DNA from: Chiayiivirga sp.
GTDB taxonomy: Bacteria; Pseudomonadota; Gammaproteobacteria; Xanthomonadales; Xanthomonadaceae
Assembly (NCBI GenBank): GCA_022647565.1
Contig: JALCLA010000004.1
Location: forward strand, 1-64,000
Direction: 5' to 3'
Length of the DNA stretch: 64,000 bases
The first letter of the stretch is position 1, and each line of letters begins with the position of its first letter. The notes beneath the pieces were generated by a model. It had not been told where the DNA came from. It saw nothing but the letters and a program-made list of their open reading frames with translations, and searched no databases. A program made the position numbers and the translations under genes. Positions 16,223 through 25,857 of the stretch are shown here, in pieces.

Positions 16223-18934
16223 TCAATCCCGCTTGGTGCGCGACAACTCGTCGCGCAAGGCGCGCTCGGCTCCCGTCAGGGTGCCCGCATCGCGCGCCAG
16301 GAACGGCGCGATCCACTGGTCCCGAAGCACTTGCGCCGCCCCGGTTTCACCCGCCTCGTCCAGCATCCGGGCCAGCTTCGATGCCGCCAGCAAGCGCGGT
16401 CGCTGCGCCAGGTCGGGGATCGACAGCAACGCCTGGAACTCGCCGCGCGCCTCGTCCAGCGCACCACTATCACGCAGCAGGTCCGCCACCAGCAGGCGCG
16501 AATCGATCGTGTCCGGATGCATCGCCCCCAACACCCGCTCGCGCGCAGCCAGGGTCGCGCGCGCAATCACCAGGCCGCGCTCCGGATGCCCGGCATCGCG
16601 TTCGCTGCTGGCGACGTTGGCCAGCGCCGTCAAGGTATCGGGATGCTCCGGCCCGAGGCTCGCGGCGCGCGCATCGGCCACCGCGTGGATCAGGGCCAGA
16701 GCTTCGACCGGGCGATCCAGGCGGCTCAAGACTGCAGCAAGGTTAAGCCCGGTACGCAGCGTCTGCGGATGCTGGTCGCCCAGCACCTTGCGCCGGGCCG
16801 CATAGGTTGCCACCAGGTGCGCGTGAGCCTCGTCGAGGCGCTCCAGCGCAATCAGCGTGGAGGCTAGATTGTTGCGCTCGGCCAGCGTCATCGGATGGTC
16901 CTCGCCGAGGCGCCGGCGCTGGATCGCGTAGGCCTCCTGCTGCAGGGCCAGCGCGCCATCGAAATCGCGGGTCATGCCGCGCGCCGCGGCGAGATTCATC
17001 ATCGACACCAGGGTGTCCTCGTGCTCCGCGCCAAGCACCTCGCGCCGCGCGGCATACACCGCTTCGAATTGCTGCCGCCCTTCCTCGCGCTGCCCGGCGC
17101 GCATCTGGGCGATGGCAAGATTGTTGCGGATCGTGAGGGTCTGCTCGGCCTGCTCGCCATCGCGGGCACGAACGCGCTCCAGCAGCGACTTCTGCACCGC
17201 GATCGCGGCCGCCGCTTCACCCTGGTCGGTGAGGGTGACGGCGTAGTTCAGGTCGATGTCGTCGCGTACTTCTTCGGAAATGCCCGGCAAGCCCGCCAGG
17301 CGCTGCCTCAACGATTCCAGCAAGGCGCGTGACTGCGCCAGGTCTCCGCTGCGATTGAGCGCAAACGCGCGCGAACTCTGCGCCCTCAGCGTGGCTTCGT
17401 CGTTCTCGCCCAGCAGTGTTGCGCGCGTGGCTGAAACCGCTTCGAGCAGCTGCGCCGCGCGCCCGTAGCCACCGATGCCGCGATACACCTCGGCGATCGC
17501 CTCGCGCAGGTCGGCATCGAGGCGCGGCTCGTCCTTGAAATCCCGATCCAGGGTGGCGAGCGCCCGCGCCAGCACGTGCTCGTCGATGACGGCGCGTGCC
17601 AGATCGGCCGGCGCGGTGCGCGCCACCAACGCGTCCCATCCGTCGAGCGAAAGGCCGTCGGCTCCGGGCTTCTCCAGCGCCGCTTCGACCTGGGCCCGCT
17701 GCGCCGCGACCAGGCCCTTGCCCATGGCTTCGATATCGATGCCCTTGAGCATCGATTGCTGGAACGCCGCGACCCGCTCCAGCTCGCGGCTGCGCCTCTC
17801 GGCAAGCTCGCGTTGCGCGTCGGCCTGCCACAAGCCGTAAAGCGACAGCGCAAGACCGCCCACGAGCGCGAGCGCGATCGCGCTGCCGGCGCTCAGCGCC
17901 ACGCGATGGCGCCGGATGAACTTGCGCGCCACGTACAACCGCCCGCCCGGCGCGGCCTGCAACGGCCGATCGTCCAGATAGCGCCGCACATCATCTGCCA
18001 GCGCCCCGACGCTGGCGTAGCGTTCGTCGCGGTTCTGCCGGATCGCGCGCATCACGACCCAGTCGAGGTCGGTGCGCAGCACCTGGCGCAGCTGCGCCAT
18101 GCTTGTGCCCTGGCGCCGCGCCCACTCTGCGCCAGCGGCGCCAGGCAAGGTCTCGAGCGCGCGCGACGGAGGCCGCAGGGCGGTGCGCTCGGTCGAGGGC
18201 TCGCTGTTGGCGGCATCCGGACGCAAACCGGTCAGCAGTTCGTACAGCACGATGCCCAGCGAGTACACGTCGCTGCGCACATCGACCTCGAACGGCGCGA
18301 TGCCCGCCTGCTCGGGACTCATGTAGGCCGGCGTGCCCGCCACCTCGGCCGTCGCCACCGCGCGGCTGGCCGCCGTGGCAATGCCGAAATCGATGATCTT
18401 GGGCAAGGCGCGGCCATCGATCTCGGCGACCAGGATGTTGGCCGGCTTCAGGTCGCGATGGATCACGCCCTTCTGGTGCGCATGTCCGACGCCCTCGCAT
18501 ACCCGGACGAACAGTTCCAGCCGCGCCCGCAGGCCGAGTTCGTTCGCTTCGCAGTACGCGGTGAGCGCCCGGCCTTCGATGTATTCCATGGCAAAGTACG
18601 GCACCCCATCGACGGTGGTGCCGGCGTCGAAGATCTGGGCGATGGCCGGATGCTGCATCTGCGCCAGCAACTGGCGCTCAACCTCGAAGTACGCGAACTG
18701 GCGCGCATCGAGGCGCCGTCCCTGCAGACGCTTCAGGGCGACGGTGCGGTGCACCGGCTCCAGTTGTTCGGCACGGTAGACCTCGCCCATGCCGCCGCTG
18801 CCGAGCATGGCTTCGATGCGATAGGGCCCGAGCCGCGTGCCGGGTGCCAGCACCTCGCCGCCGCTGCTGCCGTCGCCGCTGCGCGTCGCAAGTTGCTGCG
18901 TCGGCGCGAAATCGTCATCACGATTGACTGCCAT
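16223..18934 (-). CDS. Membrane Ser/Thr protein kinase with TPR-rich C-terminal region
   Basis: 903 residues. The N-terminal Hanks-type kinase domain (about 36-320) has the Gly loop GSGGMGEVY, ATP-binding Lys68 (VALKRL), catalytic HRDLKPAN (Asp161), DFG at 182-184 and SPEQ, so it should be active. One membrane helix at about 345-368 is followed by a long helical-repeat region (about 420-890) with TPR-like units (EDHPMTLAERNNLASTLIAL and similar), expected to be periplasmic. GGGGAG precedes the ATG at 18934; the open frame further upstream runs into the divergent gene. It is divergent from an FHA-GGDEF gene about 80 bp away, a likely phospho-partner. Confidence 0.9.
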   Translation of the reverse strand: MAVNRDDDFAPTQQLATRSGDGSSGGEVLAPGTRLGPYRIEAMLGSGGMGEVYRAEQLEPVHRTVALKRLQGRRLDARQFAYFEVERQLLAQMQHPAIAQIFDAGTTVDGVPYFAMEYIEGRALTAYCEANELGLRARLELFVRVCEGVGHAHQKGVIHRDLKPANILVAEIDGRALPKIIDFGIATAASRAVATAEVAGTPAYMSPEQAGIAPFEVDVRSDVYSLGIVLYELLTGLRPDAANSEPSTERTALRPPSRALETLPGAAGAEWARRQGTSMAQLRQVLRTDLDWVVMRAIRQNRDERYASVGALADDVRRYLDDRPLQAAPGGRLYVARKFIRRHRVALSAGSAIALALVGGLALSLYGLWQADAQRELAERRSRELERVAAFQQSMLKGIDIEAMGKGLVAAQRAQVEAALEKPGADGLSLDGWDALVARTAPADLARAVIDEHVLARALATLDRDFKDEPRLDADLREAIAEVYRGIGGYGRAAQLLEAVSATRATLLGENDEATLRAQSSRAFALNRSGDLAQSRALLESLRQRLAGLPGISEEVRDDIDLNYAVTLTDQGEAAAAIAVQKSLLERVRARDGEQAEQTLTIRNNLAIAQMRAGQREEGRQQFEAVYAARREVLGAEHEDTLVSMMNLAAARGMTRDFDGALALQQEAYAIQRRRLGEDHPMTLAERNNLASTLIALERLDEAHAHLVATYAARRKVLGDQHPQTLRTGLNLAAVLSRLDRPVEALALIHAVADARAASLGPEHPDTLTALANVASSERDAGHPERGLVIARATLAARERVLGAMHPDTIDSRLLVADLLRDSGALDEARGEFQALLSIPDLAQRPRLLAASKLARMLDEAGETGAAQVLRDQWIAPFLARDAGTLTGAERALRDELSRTKRD

Positions 18935-19012
18935 CGCCGCTCCCCAGGGCCGTCGCCGCATGGTAGCCGATCGCCTGCGCCGATCCGCTACACTCACGCG
19001 CGACCATCCGCG

Positions 19013-19909
19013 ATGCGTCCGATGCCCCACGACAACGACACCACGCAACGCACCGAACTGAGCCCCGGCCCGCGCCGCGCCGGCCCGCACTCCGCTTGTG
19101 TCGTGGTGATCCATGGGGAAGGCCTCGGCAAGCGGATCGACGTGGGCGAACGCGCCATCGTGGTCGGGCGCTCGCAGGAGTCGGACCTGCACATCCCGCA
19201 TCCCAGCGTCTCGCGCCAGCATTGCTCGATCTGGCGCGATGCCGACGGCTATCGCGTGCGCGACCTCGGGGCCACCAACCGCACTCGCGTCAACGAGGAC
19301 AAGGTGCAGGAATCGGCCCTGATGGACGGCGACCACATCACCGTCGGCGAAACCATCCTGAAGTTCATCTCCCATGCCAGCGTCGAGGCGCGCTATCACG
19401 AAGAGGTCTACCAGCTCGCCACGCACGATGCCCTGACCGACTTGTGCAACCGCCGGCACTTCATGGAACTGCTGGAAAAGGAGATCGCGCGCGCGCAGCG
19501 ACACGGGCGTCCACTGGCGCTGGCGATCCTGGACGTCGACCTGTTCAAACGCATCAACGACGAGCATGGCCACATCGCCGGCGACGGCGTGCTGCGACAA
19601 CTCGCGGACATCCTGCGCCAGCACGTGCGCGGCGAAGACGTGGCAGCGCGCATCGGCGGCGAGGAGTTCGCGGTGCTGCTGCCCGAGGCCAGCGCGGCGG
19701 ACGCGCACGCCTTCGCCGAGCGCCTGCGCCTGGCGGTGGCGGAAGCGACGTTCCGGCCCGGGGGTGCCGCGCAGACGGTCACCATCAGCGTCGGCCTGGC
19801 CCACCTGGACGAAGCCAACCAGAACCGCAGCGGCCTGATGCGCAGCGCCGATGCCGCGCTGTACCGGGCCAAGGACAGTGGCCGCAATCGTGTCTGCCGG
19901 GCTGCCTGA
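19013..19909 (+). CDS. FHA domain-diguanylate cyclase (GGDEF) protein
   Basis: About 298 residues from the ATG at 19013 (a second ATG lies 9 nt later; neither has a clear ribosome-binding site). An FHA domain (about 25-125; IVVGRSQESDLHIPHPSVSRQHC) keeps the Gly-Arg and Ser-Arg-x-His residues that bind phosphothreonine. A GGDEF domain follows (THDALTDLCNRRHF to the end) with active-site GGEEF and an RxxD inhibitory site (RGED) five residues upstream, so it should make c-di-GMP with feedback inhibition. No membrane helix. It is divergent from the Ser/Thr kinase gene, which could phosphorylate it or its partners. Confidence 0.9.
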   Translation: MRPMPHDNDTTQRTELSPGPRRAGPHSACVVVIHGEGLGKRIDVGERAIVVGRSQESDLHIPHPSVSRQHCSIWRDADGYRVRDLGATNRTRVNEDKVQESALMDGDHITVGETILKFISHASVEARYHEEVYQLATHDALTDLCNRRHFMELLEKEIARAQRHGRPLALAILDVDLFKRINDEHGHIAGDGVLRQLADILRQHVRGEDVAARIGGEEFAVLLPEASAADAHAFAERLRLAVAEATFRPGGAAQTVTISVGLAHLDEANQNRSGLMRSADAALYRAKDSGRNRVCRAA

Positions 19910-19919
19910 GGAGTCCGCG

Positions 19920-20411
19920 ATGCACCCCCATGCCGATTTGATTGCGCGCTTCTATCGTGCCTTTGCCGCGGGTGACGCCGGCACGATGGCCGCGTGTTAC
20001 GGCGATGGCGTCGTGTTCGAGGACCCGGCGTTCGGAGAACTGCACGGGGACGAGGCACGCGGCATGTGGAAGATGCTGTGCTCCAAGGCCAAGGACCTCA
20101 GGGTCGAAGCCAGCGCCATACGAGCCGACGACGCAGGCGGTTCCGCGCACTGGGAAGCCATCTACACCTTCAGCCAGACCGGGCGGCGCGTGCACAACCG
20201 CATCGACGCCACTTTCCGCTTCCGCGACGGCCTGATCTGCGAACACCGCGATCGCATCGATTTCTGGGCCTGGTCGCGCCAGGCACTGGGTCCGGCCGGG
20301 CTGCTCCTGGGCTGGACGCCGCTGCTGCGAAAGAAGGTGCGGCAACAGGCCCGCAGCAACCTGTGGCGCTATCTGGAGCCGGCCTTGAGCACGAACCGTT
20401 CCTCGACGTAG
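19920..20411 (+). CDS. NTF2/SnoaL-like fold protein
   Basis: 163 residues. The start ([47 protein letters not shown], in pieces) is typical of SnoaL-like/NTF2-fold proteins with a small-molecule pocket; actual function unknown. The ATG at 19920 follows GAGGAG by 6 nt and lies 10 bp after the FHA-GGDEF stop, so the two are likely co-transcribed. The last 43 bp overlap the 3' end of ispG on the other strand. Confidence 0.8.
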   Translation: MHPHADLIARFYRAFAAGDAGTMAACYGDGVVFEDPAFGELHGDEARGMWKMLCSKAKDLRVEASAIRADDAGGSAHWEAIYTFSQTGRRVHNRIDATFRFRDGLICEHRDRIDFWAWSRQALGPAGLLLGWTPLLRKKVRQQARSNLWRYLEPALSTNRSST

Positions 20412-21625
20412 GCATCGATCAGCGCGACGAAATCGCGAGTGATGTTTTCGCCGCGCAAGGTCACGGCCTTTTCGCCATCGATGAAGACCGGCGCCGCCGG
20501 AGCCTCGCCGGTACCGGGCAGTGAAATGCCGATGTTGGCGTGGCGCGATTCGCCCGGCCCATTCACCACGCAGCCCATGACGGCAAGCGTCAGATTCTCG
20601 GCTCCCGGGTGCGTGATCTTCCATTCGGGCATCTTGCCGCGCACGTGCTCCTGCACGGCCTTGGCCAACTCCTGGAAGAATTCCGACGTGGTGCGACCGC
20701 AACCCGGGCATGCCGTCACCAACGGCGTGAACGCGCGCAGGCCCAGGGTCTGCAACAGCTCCTGCGCCACGATCACTTCCTGGGTACGCGAGGCACCGGG
20801 TTCGGGCGTGAGCGAAATGCGAATGGTGTCGCCGATGCCTTCCTGCAGCAGCACGCCCAGTGCGGCGCTCGAGGCGACGATGCCCTTGCTTCCCATACCC
20901 GCTTCGGTCAGGCCCAGGTGCAGGGCGTAATCGCAGCGTGCCGCCAGCTCGCGGTAGACCGCGATCAGCTCCTGCACCCCGCTGACCTTGGCGCTGAGCA
21001 CGATGCGCTCGCGCCCCAGGCCCAGTTCCACCGCACGCGCCGCCGAATCCAGCGCCGAACGGATCAAGGCCTCGCGCAGCACGGCGGCGGCATTCCAGGG
21101 CTCGGGGCGCGCGTGATTCTCGTCCATCAACCGCGCCGCAAGAGCCTGGTCCAGCGAACCCCAATTCGCGCCGATCCGCACCGGCTTGCCGTGTTTGAGC
21201 GCCAGTTCGATCAAGGTGGCGAACTGGGTGTCGCGCTTCTTGCCGAAGCCGACGTTGCCGGGGTTGATGCGGTACTTGGCCAAGGCCTCGGCGCAGGCCG
21301 GTTCGGCCGTGAGCAACTGGTGACCGTTGTAGTGGAAGTCGCCGATCAGCGGCACCTCCACGCCCATCATGGCGAGCTTGTCGCGGATGCGTGGCACCGC
21401 CGCGGCGGACTCGGGGTTGTTCACCGTGATCCGAACCAGTTCCGATCCCGCGCGCCAGAGTTCGGCGCATTGCTTGGTGGTGCTGGCCACGTCGGCGGTG
21501 TCGGTGTTGGTCATCGACTGCACCACCACGGGCGCATCGCCGCCCACGGCAATGCGGCCGACCTGCGACGACAGGCTGCGGCGCCGCGCGGCTGGCGCGG
21601 CGGGACGAGGGATGCAGGGATTCAT
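20369..21625 (-). CDS. ispG: 4-hydroxy-3-methylbut-2-enyl diphosphate synthase IspG
   Basis: 418 residues. IspG (GcpE) converts methylerythritol cyclodiphosphate to HMBPP in the non-mevalonate isoprenoid pathway, using a [4Fe-4S] cluster and flavodoxin or ferredoxin. The N-terminal TIM barrel ([26 protein letters not shown]) and the C-terminal cluster domain with Cys ligands in [14 protein letters not shown] and [11 protein letters not shown] are present. Length is close to that of proteobacterial enzymes. Its 3' end overlaps the convergent NTF2-like gene by 43 bp. It lies 5 bp after the 551-residue gene, likely in one operon. Confidence 0.95.
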   Translation of the reverse strand: MNPCIPRPAAPAARRRSLSSQVGRIAVGGDAPVVVQSMTNTDTADVASTTKQCAELWRAGSELVRITVNNPESAAAVPRIRDKLAMMGVEVPLIGDFHYNGHQLLTAEPACAEALAKYRINPGNVGFGKKRDTQFATLIELALKHGKPVRIGANWGSLDQALAARLMDENHARPEPWNAAAVLREALIRSALDSAARAVELGLGRERIVLSAKVSGVQELIAVYRELAARCDYALHLGLTEAGMGSKGIVASSAALGVLLQEGIGDTIRISLTPEPGASRTQEVIVAQELLQTLGLRAFTPLVTACPGCGRTTSEFFQELAKAVQEHVRGKMPEWKITHPGAENLTLAVMGCVVNGPGESRHANIGISLPGTGEAPAAPVFIDGEKAVTLRGENITRDFVALIDAYVEERFVLKAGSR

Positions 21626-21630
21626 GCGGG

Positions 21631-23286
21631 TCAGGCCGTAGCGGAAGGATTCGCCGCGAGCAGCAGGTAGTCGCCCGCGCTTTCGAGCACGAGGATATCG
21701 GAACAGCGCGAGGCCGACACCACCTCGGTTTCGCCTTCGAAGTCTTCCGGTTCAGGCGCGCGGGCCACTTCCAATTGCGAAGCGCGCGCATCCAGCAGGG
21801 CGGGGGCGAGAAAACGCAAGGTGGCCTGTCCGTCCGGCCGCGGCGTGTCGAGCTGGATCGCCCGCAGCGCCGGCTTCTGCTCGCCGCGTGGATCCACGCT
21901 GCGCAGGCCGACGGCCTGGGCGCGCCGGGCCAGCAACTCGACCCCCGCATCCACTTCGCCACCGGTGCCATAGCGCAACCAGCGGATCACGCCGACCATC
22001 CAGTCGCGCTCCTCCTCGTCGCCGGCCAGGGTCACTCCGACCAGTTCGCCCACGCGCGCGCGCAATCCTTCCTCGTGCGCCCAGCACAGGCGATAGCCGC
22101 CCAGGCTTTGATCCAGGACACGGGCCGGCACCACTGGAACCCGCCCGCTCTCGATGCCGCCCTGTGCCCAGTCGGAATGATCGCCTTCGCCCTGCGCCAG
22201 CCGCAGGAAGGCATCGAAGTGCCGGTGGCCTGCCAGGCAATAGTGCAGGCCGCTCAATCCGATCACGGTACTCAATACGTGGCCTGCGCTCAGGCGTTGG
22301 TGGCCGCGTGCTGCCGCCTGGCCCCAGCCTGCCCGCAGGCGGCGCAGCAGGTCGGCCGAGGCCAGCACGCTGGTGCCCTGCCGGAATCGCACCTGCACCG
22401 GGCCACCGCCTTCGCCGCTCAAGGGGCCTTCGAGCGCGGCGCGCAGCCCCGCCAGGTTCATCCACAGGATCTCGCCAGCCGCCGTGGCACGCTCTTCCGG
22501 GAGATAACCTGGTCCATGGTCCTCGGTGATCGCGATGGCAAAGGCGTCGTCTCCCGGACGCCGCATCGACAGCTCCAGGTGCGCCGCCAGATCACGCGTG
22601 ATCGGCCAGAGCTCGGCCTGCTCGCGCCCGCTGAAACGATAGGGATTGGAGAGCGCCAGCAGCAACGCCTGGGCATAGATCTGGCGCGGGCCGAGCGCGA
22701 GTCGCTCGACCGGCTCGTCCACAGCCTTGTCATCCAGCTTCAACTGCAACGCGAACGCGTACAGCGAGTTCAGCGACGACCAAACCCCCGCCGCCGGGCT
22801 GCGATAGAGAAAATAGGCCAGGGCGAGATCGCGACTGGCGTGATACAGCGCGCGCTCCAGCGCCAGCGACACCTGCGCGCCCTTGAGGAAGGGCACGCTG
22901 CCGTTCGGCCCGCACAACTCCACCACGGCAAGCCGATAGGCCAGGGCAAGTTCACGCTGGAATGCCTGGAGCTGATCCGCAACCTGCGCCTTCGCCGGCA
23001 GCAGCGGAAACGCGGTGCCCTGCAATTGCTTGTCGAGCAGCGCCACGCCATCCAGCAGCGAGGCCCGCAGGGCCTCCATCGCCAGCAACCGTTGCGCGCC
23101 TTCGAGCCGCAGACCCTTGAGCGCCTGCAACGCTTCGGAGAGCTGGCGCAGGGTGGCCTGCTGATTGGCGCGAGGCAAGGCATCGACCCACGCCTTGATC
23201 CGGCGTGGATCGGAGGGAAAGGCGCTGCTGTCCGACGCCTGCCGAGGCGGCAGGTCGGCACGCAGCCGCTGGTAGACCTGGTTCAT
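21631..23286 (-). CDS. Large cytoplasmic protein of unknown function, possible PilZ-like motif
   Basis: 551 residues, no signal peptide or membrane helix. The N-terminal half is helical ([24 protein letters not shown], split here) and recalls gammaproteobacterial proteins sometimes labelled molecular chaperone, without proof. Near residue 392 the string [11 protein letters not shown] fits the D-x-S-x-x-G motif of c-di-GMP-binding PilZ domains, but I see no clear upstream RxxxR, so the domain may not bind the nucleotide. It lies just upstream of ispG on the same strand (5 bp) and is divergent from the redox locus. Confidence 0.65.
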   Translation of the reverse strand: MNQVYQRLRADLPPRQASDSSAFPSDPRRIKAWVDALPRANQQATLRQLSEALQALKGLRLEGAQRLLAMEALRASLLDGVALLDKQLQGTAFPLLPAKAQVADQLQAFQRELALAYRLAVVELCGPNGSVPFLKGAQVSLALERALYHASRDLALAYFLYRSPAAGVWSSLNSLYAFALQLKLDDKAVDEPVERLALGPRQIYAQALLLALSNPYRFSGREQAELWPITRDLAAHLELSMRRPGDDAFAIAITEDHGPGYLPEERATAAGEILWMNLAGLRAALEGPLSGEGGGPVQVRFRQGTSVLASADLLRRLRAGWGQAAARGHQRLSAGHVLSTVIGLSGLHYCLAGHRHFDAFLRLAQGEGDHSDWAQGGIESGRVPVVPARVLDQSLGGYRLCWAHEEGLRARVGELVGVTLAGDEEERDWMVGVIRWLRYGTGGEVDAGVELLARRAQAVGLRSVDPRGEQKPALRAIQLDTPRPDGQATLRFLAPALLDARASQLEVARAPEPEDFEGETEVVSASRCSDILVLESAGDYLLLAANPSATA

Positions 23287-23365
23287 CCGCGTAGTGCCCC
23301 TGTGGCGCTCACCATAGTTTACCCACGGCTCGGACGGAAGTCGGGCCGGGGCGTCGGGTGCGGCA

Positions 23366-23393
23366 TTGGCAGGTCAGACCAGACTGCTATGAT
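23366..23393 (+). promoter_or_regulatory. Sigma-70 promoter of the electron-transfer locus
   Basis: TTGGCA at 23366-23371 and TATGAT at 23388-23393 with a 16-bp spacer. Transcription would begin near 23400, which supports the ATG at 23419 as the start of the first gene rather than the in-frame ATG at 23389. The -35 hexamer is the same as that of lexA. Confidence 0.7.
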
Positions 23394-23418
23394 CGGGATT
23401 CGCACCGGGGGGGCGCGC

Positions 23419-25821
23419 ATGGCGGAACGCTACAAGATCGCGGTGGTGGGTTCGGGGCCTGGCGGCCTCTCGGCCGCGGCACGCGCCGCCGAGCGCGGCC
23501 TCTCGCACGTGTTGCTCGAAGCCGAGCCGCACCTGTCCAACACCATCTACCGCTACCAGAAGGGCAAGCACGTGATGGACGAGCCCGGCATCCTGCCGCT
23601 GCGCTCGCCCCTGCCCTTTGTCGCCGGCACCCGCGAAGCCATCCTCGGCGCGTGGGACGAAGGCACGGCGCAGCTCAAGGTCAACGTCCGGCACGGTGCC
23701 GAAGTCACCGGCATCCGGAAGGCCGAGGCCGGCCATTTCGAACTCAAGACCAAGGCCGGCCCGATCGAGGCCGAGTTCGTCATCATGGGCATCGGCCTGC
23801 AAGGCAACATCCGCAAGCTGGGCGTGAACGGCGAAGACCTGCCCTTCGTGCAGTACCAGCTCGACGACCCTGACGAATACTCGGGCGAGACCATCGTCGT
23901 GGTCGGGGCCGGCGACGCCGCGATCGAGAATGCGATCGCCCTGTCGAAGCAGAACCAGGTCATCATCGTGAACCGGCGCGACGAGTTCGCGCGCGCCAAG
24001 CAGGGCAATCTCGACGGCATCCTCAAGGCCATCGACGACGGCAGCATCGAGTGCTACTACAACGCCGGGCCGGAGAAGGTCGAGGCGCTCACCGTCGGCC
24101 GCAAGCCGGGGCGGCTGACCCTGTCCACGCCCAATGGCAAGGCCCAGATCCTGGTCGACCGCATCATCGCGCGCCTCGGCGCCACCGCGCCGCGCGGCTT
24201 CGTCGAAGCCTGCGGCGTGGTGTTCCCCAGCAAGGACCCGGCTGCGGTGCCGGCGATCAGCGCGCAGTACGAATCCAACGTCAAGGGCCTGTACATCGTC
24301 GGCGCGCTCGGCGGCTATCCGCTGATCAAGCAGGCGATGAACCAGGGCTATGAGGTCGTCGAGTACATCCTCGGCGAAAAGGTCGAACCGGCCGACGAGC
24401 CGCTGCTGCGCGACAAGTTCCGTGCCATGCCCGGTTTCACCACGGTGGAGGCAGCACTCGCCAAGGTGCAGGGAAACGTGCGGCTGCTTTCGCACATCAC
24501 GCCGCTGCAATTGCGCGAGTTCATGCTCGACTCCGACATCCGCACGCCCAAGCCTGGCGAACCGGTGTTCGAGAAGAACGACTACACCAACAGCTTCTAC
24601 AGCATCGTCGAGGGCACGGTCGAAGTCGTGGTCAACGCCGAGACCGGCCAGCGCATCACGCTCAAGCAGGGCGAGTTCTTCGGCGAAATGAGCCTGATTT
24701 CGGGTCGCCGCCGCTCTGCCACCGTGCTCGCCGGGCCCAAGTGCGTGCTGGTGGAAACCCCGCGGCGCTCGATGAACCGACTGATCAACTCGGTCGAGGC
24801 GGTGAAACGCGACATCGACCTCGTGTTCATCACCCGCGCGATCCAGCAGCGCTTCGCGCCGGAAGCGAGTGCGGCGCAACTGGCCGACATCGTGTCCGAT
24901 GCCGAGACTCGCAAGTACAAGGCCGACGACGTGCTGTTCAACGAGGGCGATGCCGGCGACTGCCTGCACCTGGTCCGGGTCGGCTCGCTCACGATCTCGC
25001 GCCAGGTGGGCGGGCGCGAAGTGGTGCTGTCCTACGTGCCGGCCGGCAACTACGTCGGCGAGATGGCGTTGCTGGGCGATTCCAACCGCTCCGCCACAGC
25101 CAAGGCCGCGGTCGCCACCGAGACCATCCGCCTGGGCGCTGACGCCTTCAAGCGCCTGCTGGCGCGCGACGGCAACCTGCGCCTCAAGCTGCAGGCCGAG
25201 TACCGCCAGCGCGCCGCCGCGAACCTCGCGATGCAGTCGATGCCGAGCGGCGGCGACGTGATCTCGTTCCTGATGCGACAGGGCGTGGGCGAAGCGACCG
25301 ACGTCTTGCTGATCGACGAAGCGCTGTGCGTACGGTGCGACAACTGCGAGAAGGCCTGCGCCGAAACCCACGGTGGCACCTCGCGCCTGGAGCGCGAGGC
25401 TGGCCCGACCTACGGCACGGTGCACGTGCCCACTTCGTGCCGCCACTGCGAACACCCGCACTGCATGAAGGATTGCCCGCCGGACGCGATCCACCGCGCG
25501 CCCAACGGCGAGGTCTTCATCGCCGACAACTGCATCGGCTGCGGAAACTGCGAACGCAACTGCCCCTATGGCGTGATCCACATGGCCGCGAAGAAGGCCA
25601 AGAAGCCCGGCCTGCTGTCCTGGCTGATGTTCGGGGCGGGCACCGGCCCGGGCGAAGCGCCCTATGCCAAGGACGCCGCCGCCAGCGGCAAGAAGGCAGT
25701 CAAGTGCGACATGTGCAAGGGCGTCTCGGGCGGCCCGGCCTGCGTGCGCTCCTGCCCCACCGGCGCCGCGATCCGCATTTCGCCCGAGGAGCTGATTTCC
25801 TATGCGCAATCGCGGAACTGA
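23419..25821 (+). CDS. Fused FAD/NAD(P) oxidoreductase with two cyclic-nucleotide-binding domains and four [4Fe-4S] motifs
   Basis: 800 residues, apparently cytoplasmic. Residues 1 to ~340 form a thioredoxin-reductase-like flavoprotein with two Rossmann motifs (VVGSGPGGLSAAARAAERG; VVVGAGDAAIENAIALS near 164). Two CNB domains follow; their phosphate cassettes are GEMSLISGRRRSATV (~423) and GEMALLGDSNRSATA (~548), both keeping Arg-x-Ala-Thr-type residues. The last ~165 residues carry four Cys-rich motifs (CVRCDNCEKAC; CRHCEHPHCMKDCP; CIGCGNCERNCP; CDMCKG...CVRSCP), as in NrfC/DmsB-type electron-transfer subunits. First gene of the locus, 36 bp before the b-type cytochrome. I infer NAD(P)H oxidation gated by a cyclic nucleotide. 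Confidence 0.88.
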   Translation: MAERYKIAVVGSGPGGLSAAARAAERGLSHVLLEAEPHLSNTIYRYQKGKHVMDEPGILPLRSPLPFVAGTREAILGAWDEGTAQLKVNVRHGAEVTGIRKAEAGHFELKTKAGPIEAEFVIMGIGLQGNIRKLGVNGEDLPFVQYQLDDPDEYSGETIVVVGAGDAAIENAIALSKQNQVIIVNRRDEFARAKQGNLDGILKAIDDGSIECYYNAGPEKVEALTVGRKPGRLTLSTPNGKAQILVDRIIARLGATAPRGFVEACGVVFPSKDPAAVPAISAQYESNVKGLYIVGALGGYPLIKQAMNQGYEVVEYILGEKVEPADEPLLRDKFRAMPGFTTVEAALAKVQGNVRLLSHITPLQLREFMLDSDIRTPKPGEPVFEKNDYTNSFYSIVEGTVEVVVNAETGQRITLKQGEFFGEMSLISGRRRSATVLAGPKCVLVETPRRSMNRLINSVEAVKRDIDLVFITRAIQQRFAPEASAAQLADIVSDAETRKYKADDVLFNEGDAGDCLHLVRVGSLTISRQVGGREVVLSYVPAGNYVGEMALLGDSNRSATAKAAVATETIRLGADAFKRLLARDGNLRLKLQAEYRQRAAANLAMQSMPSGGDVISFLMRQGVGEATDVLLIDEALCVRCDNCEKACAETHGGTSRLEREAGPTYGTVHVPTSCRHCEHPHCMKDCPPDAIHRAPNGEVFIADNCIGCGNCERNCPYGVIHMAAKKAKKPGLLSWLMFGAGTGPGEAPYAKDAAASGKKAVKCDMCKGVSGGPACVRSCPTGAAIRISPEELISYAQSRN

Positions 25822-25857
25822 CATGCGCCAGGTGGCGCGAGTCGAGGGGAACCGCGC

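Noticed and set aside
17576..19012. In-frame upstream extension of the FHA-GGDEF protein
   Set aside because: It is antisense to the kinase domain of the divergent gene and shows no domain.
21775..23418. In-frame upstream extension of the CNB flavoprotein
   Set aside because: It is antisense to the 551-residue gene and lies upstream of a good promoter (23366-23393); the family fold begins after 23419.
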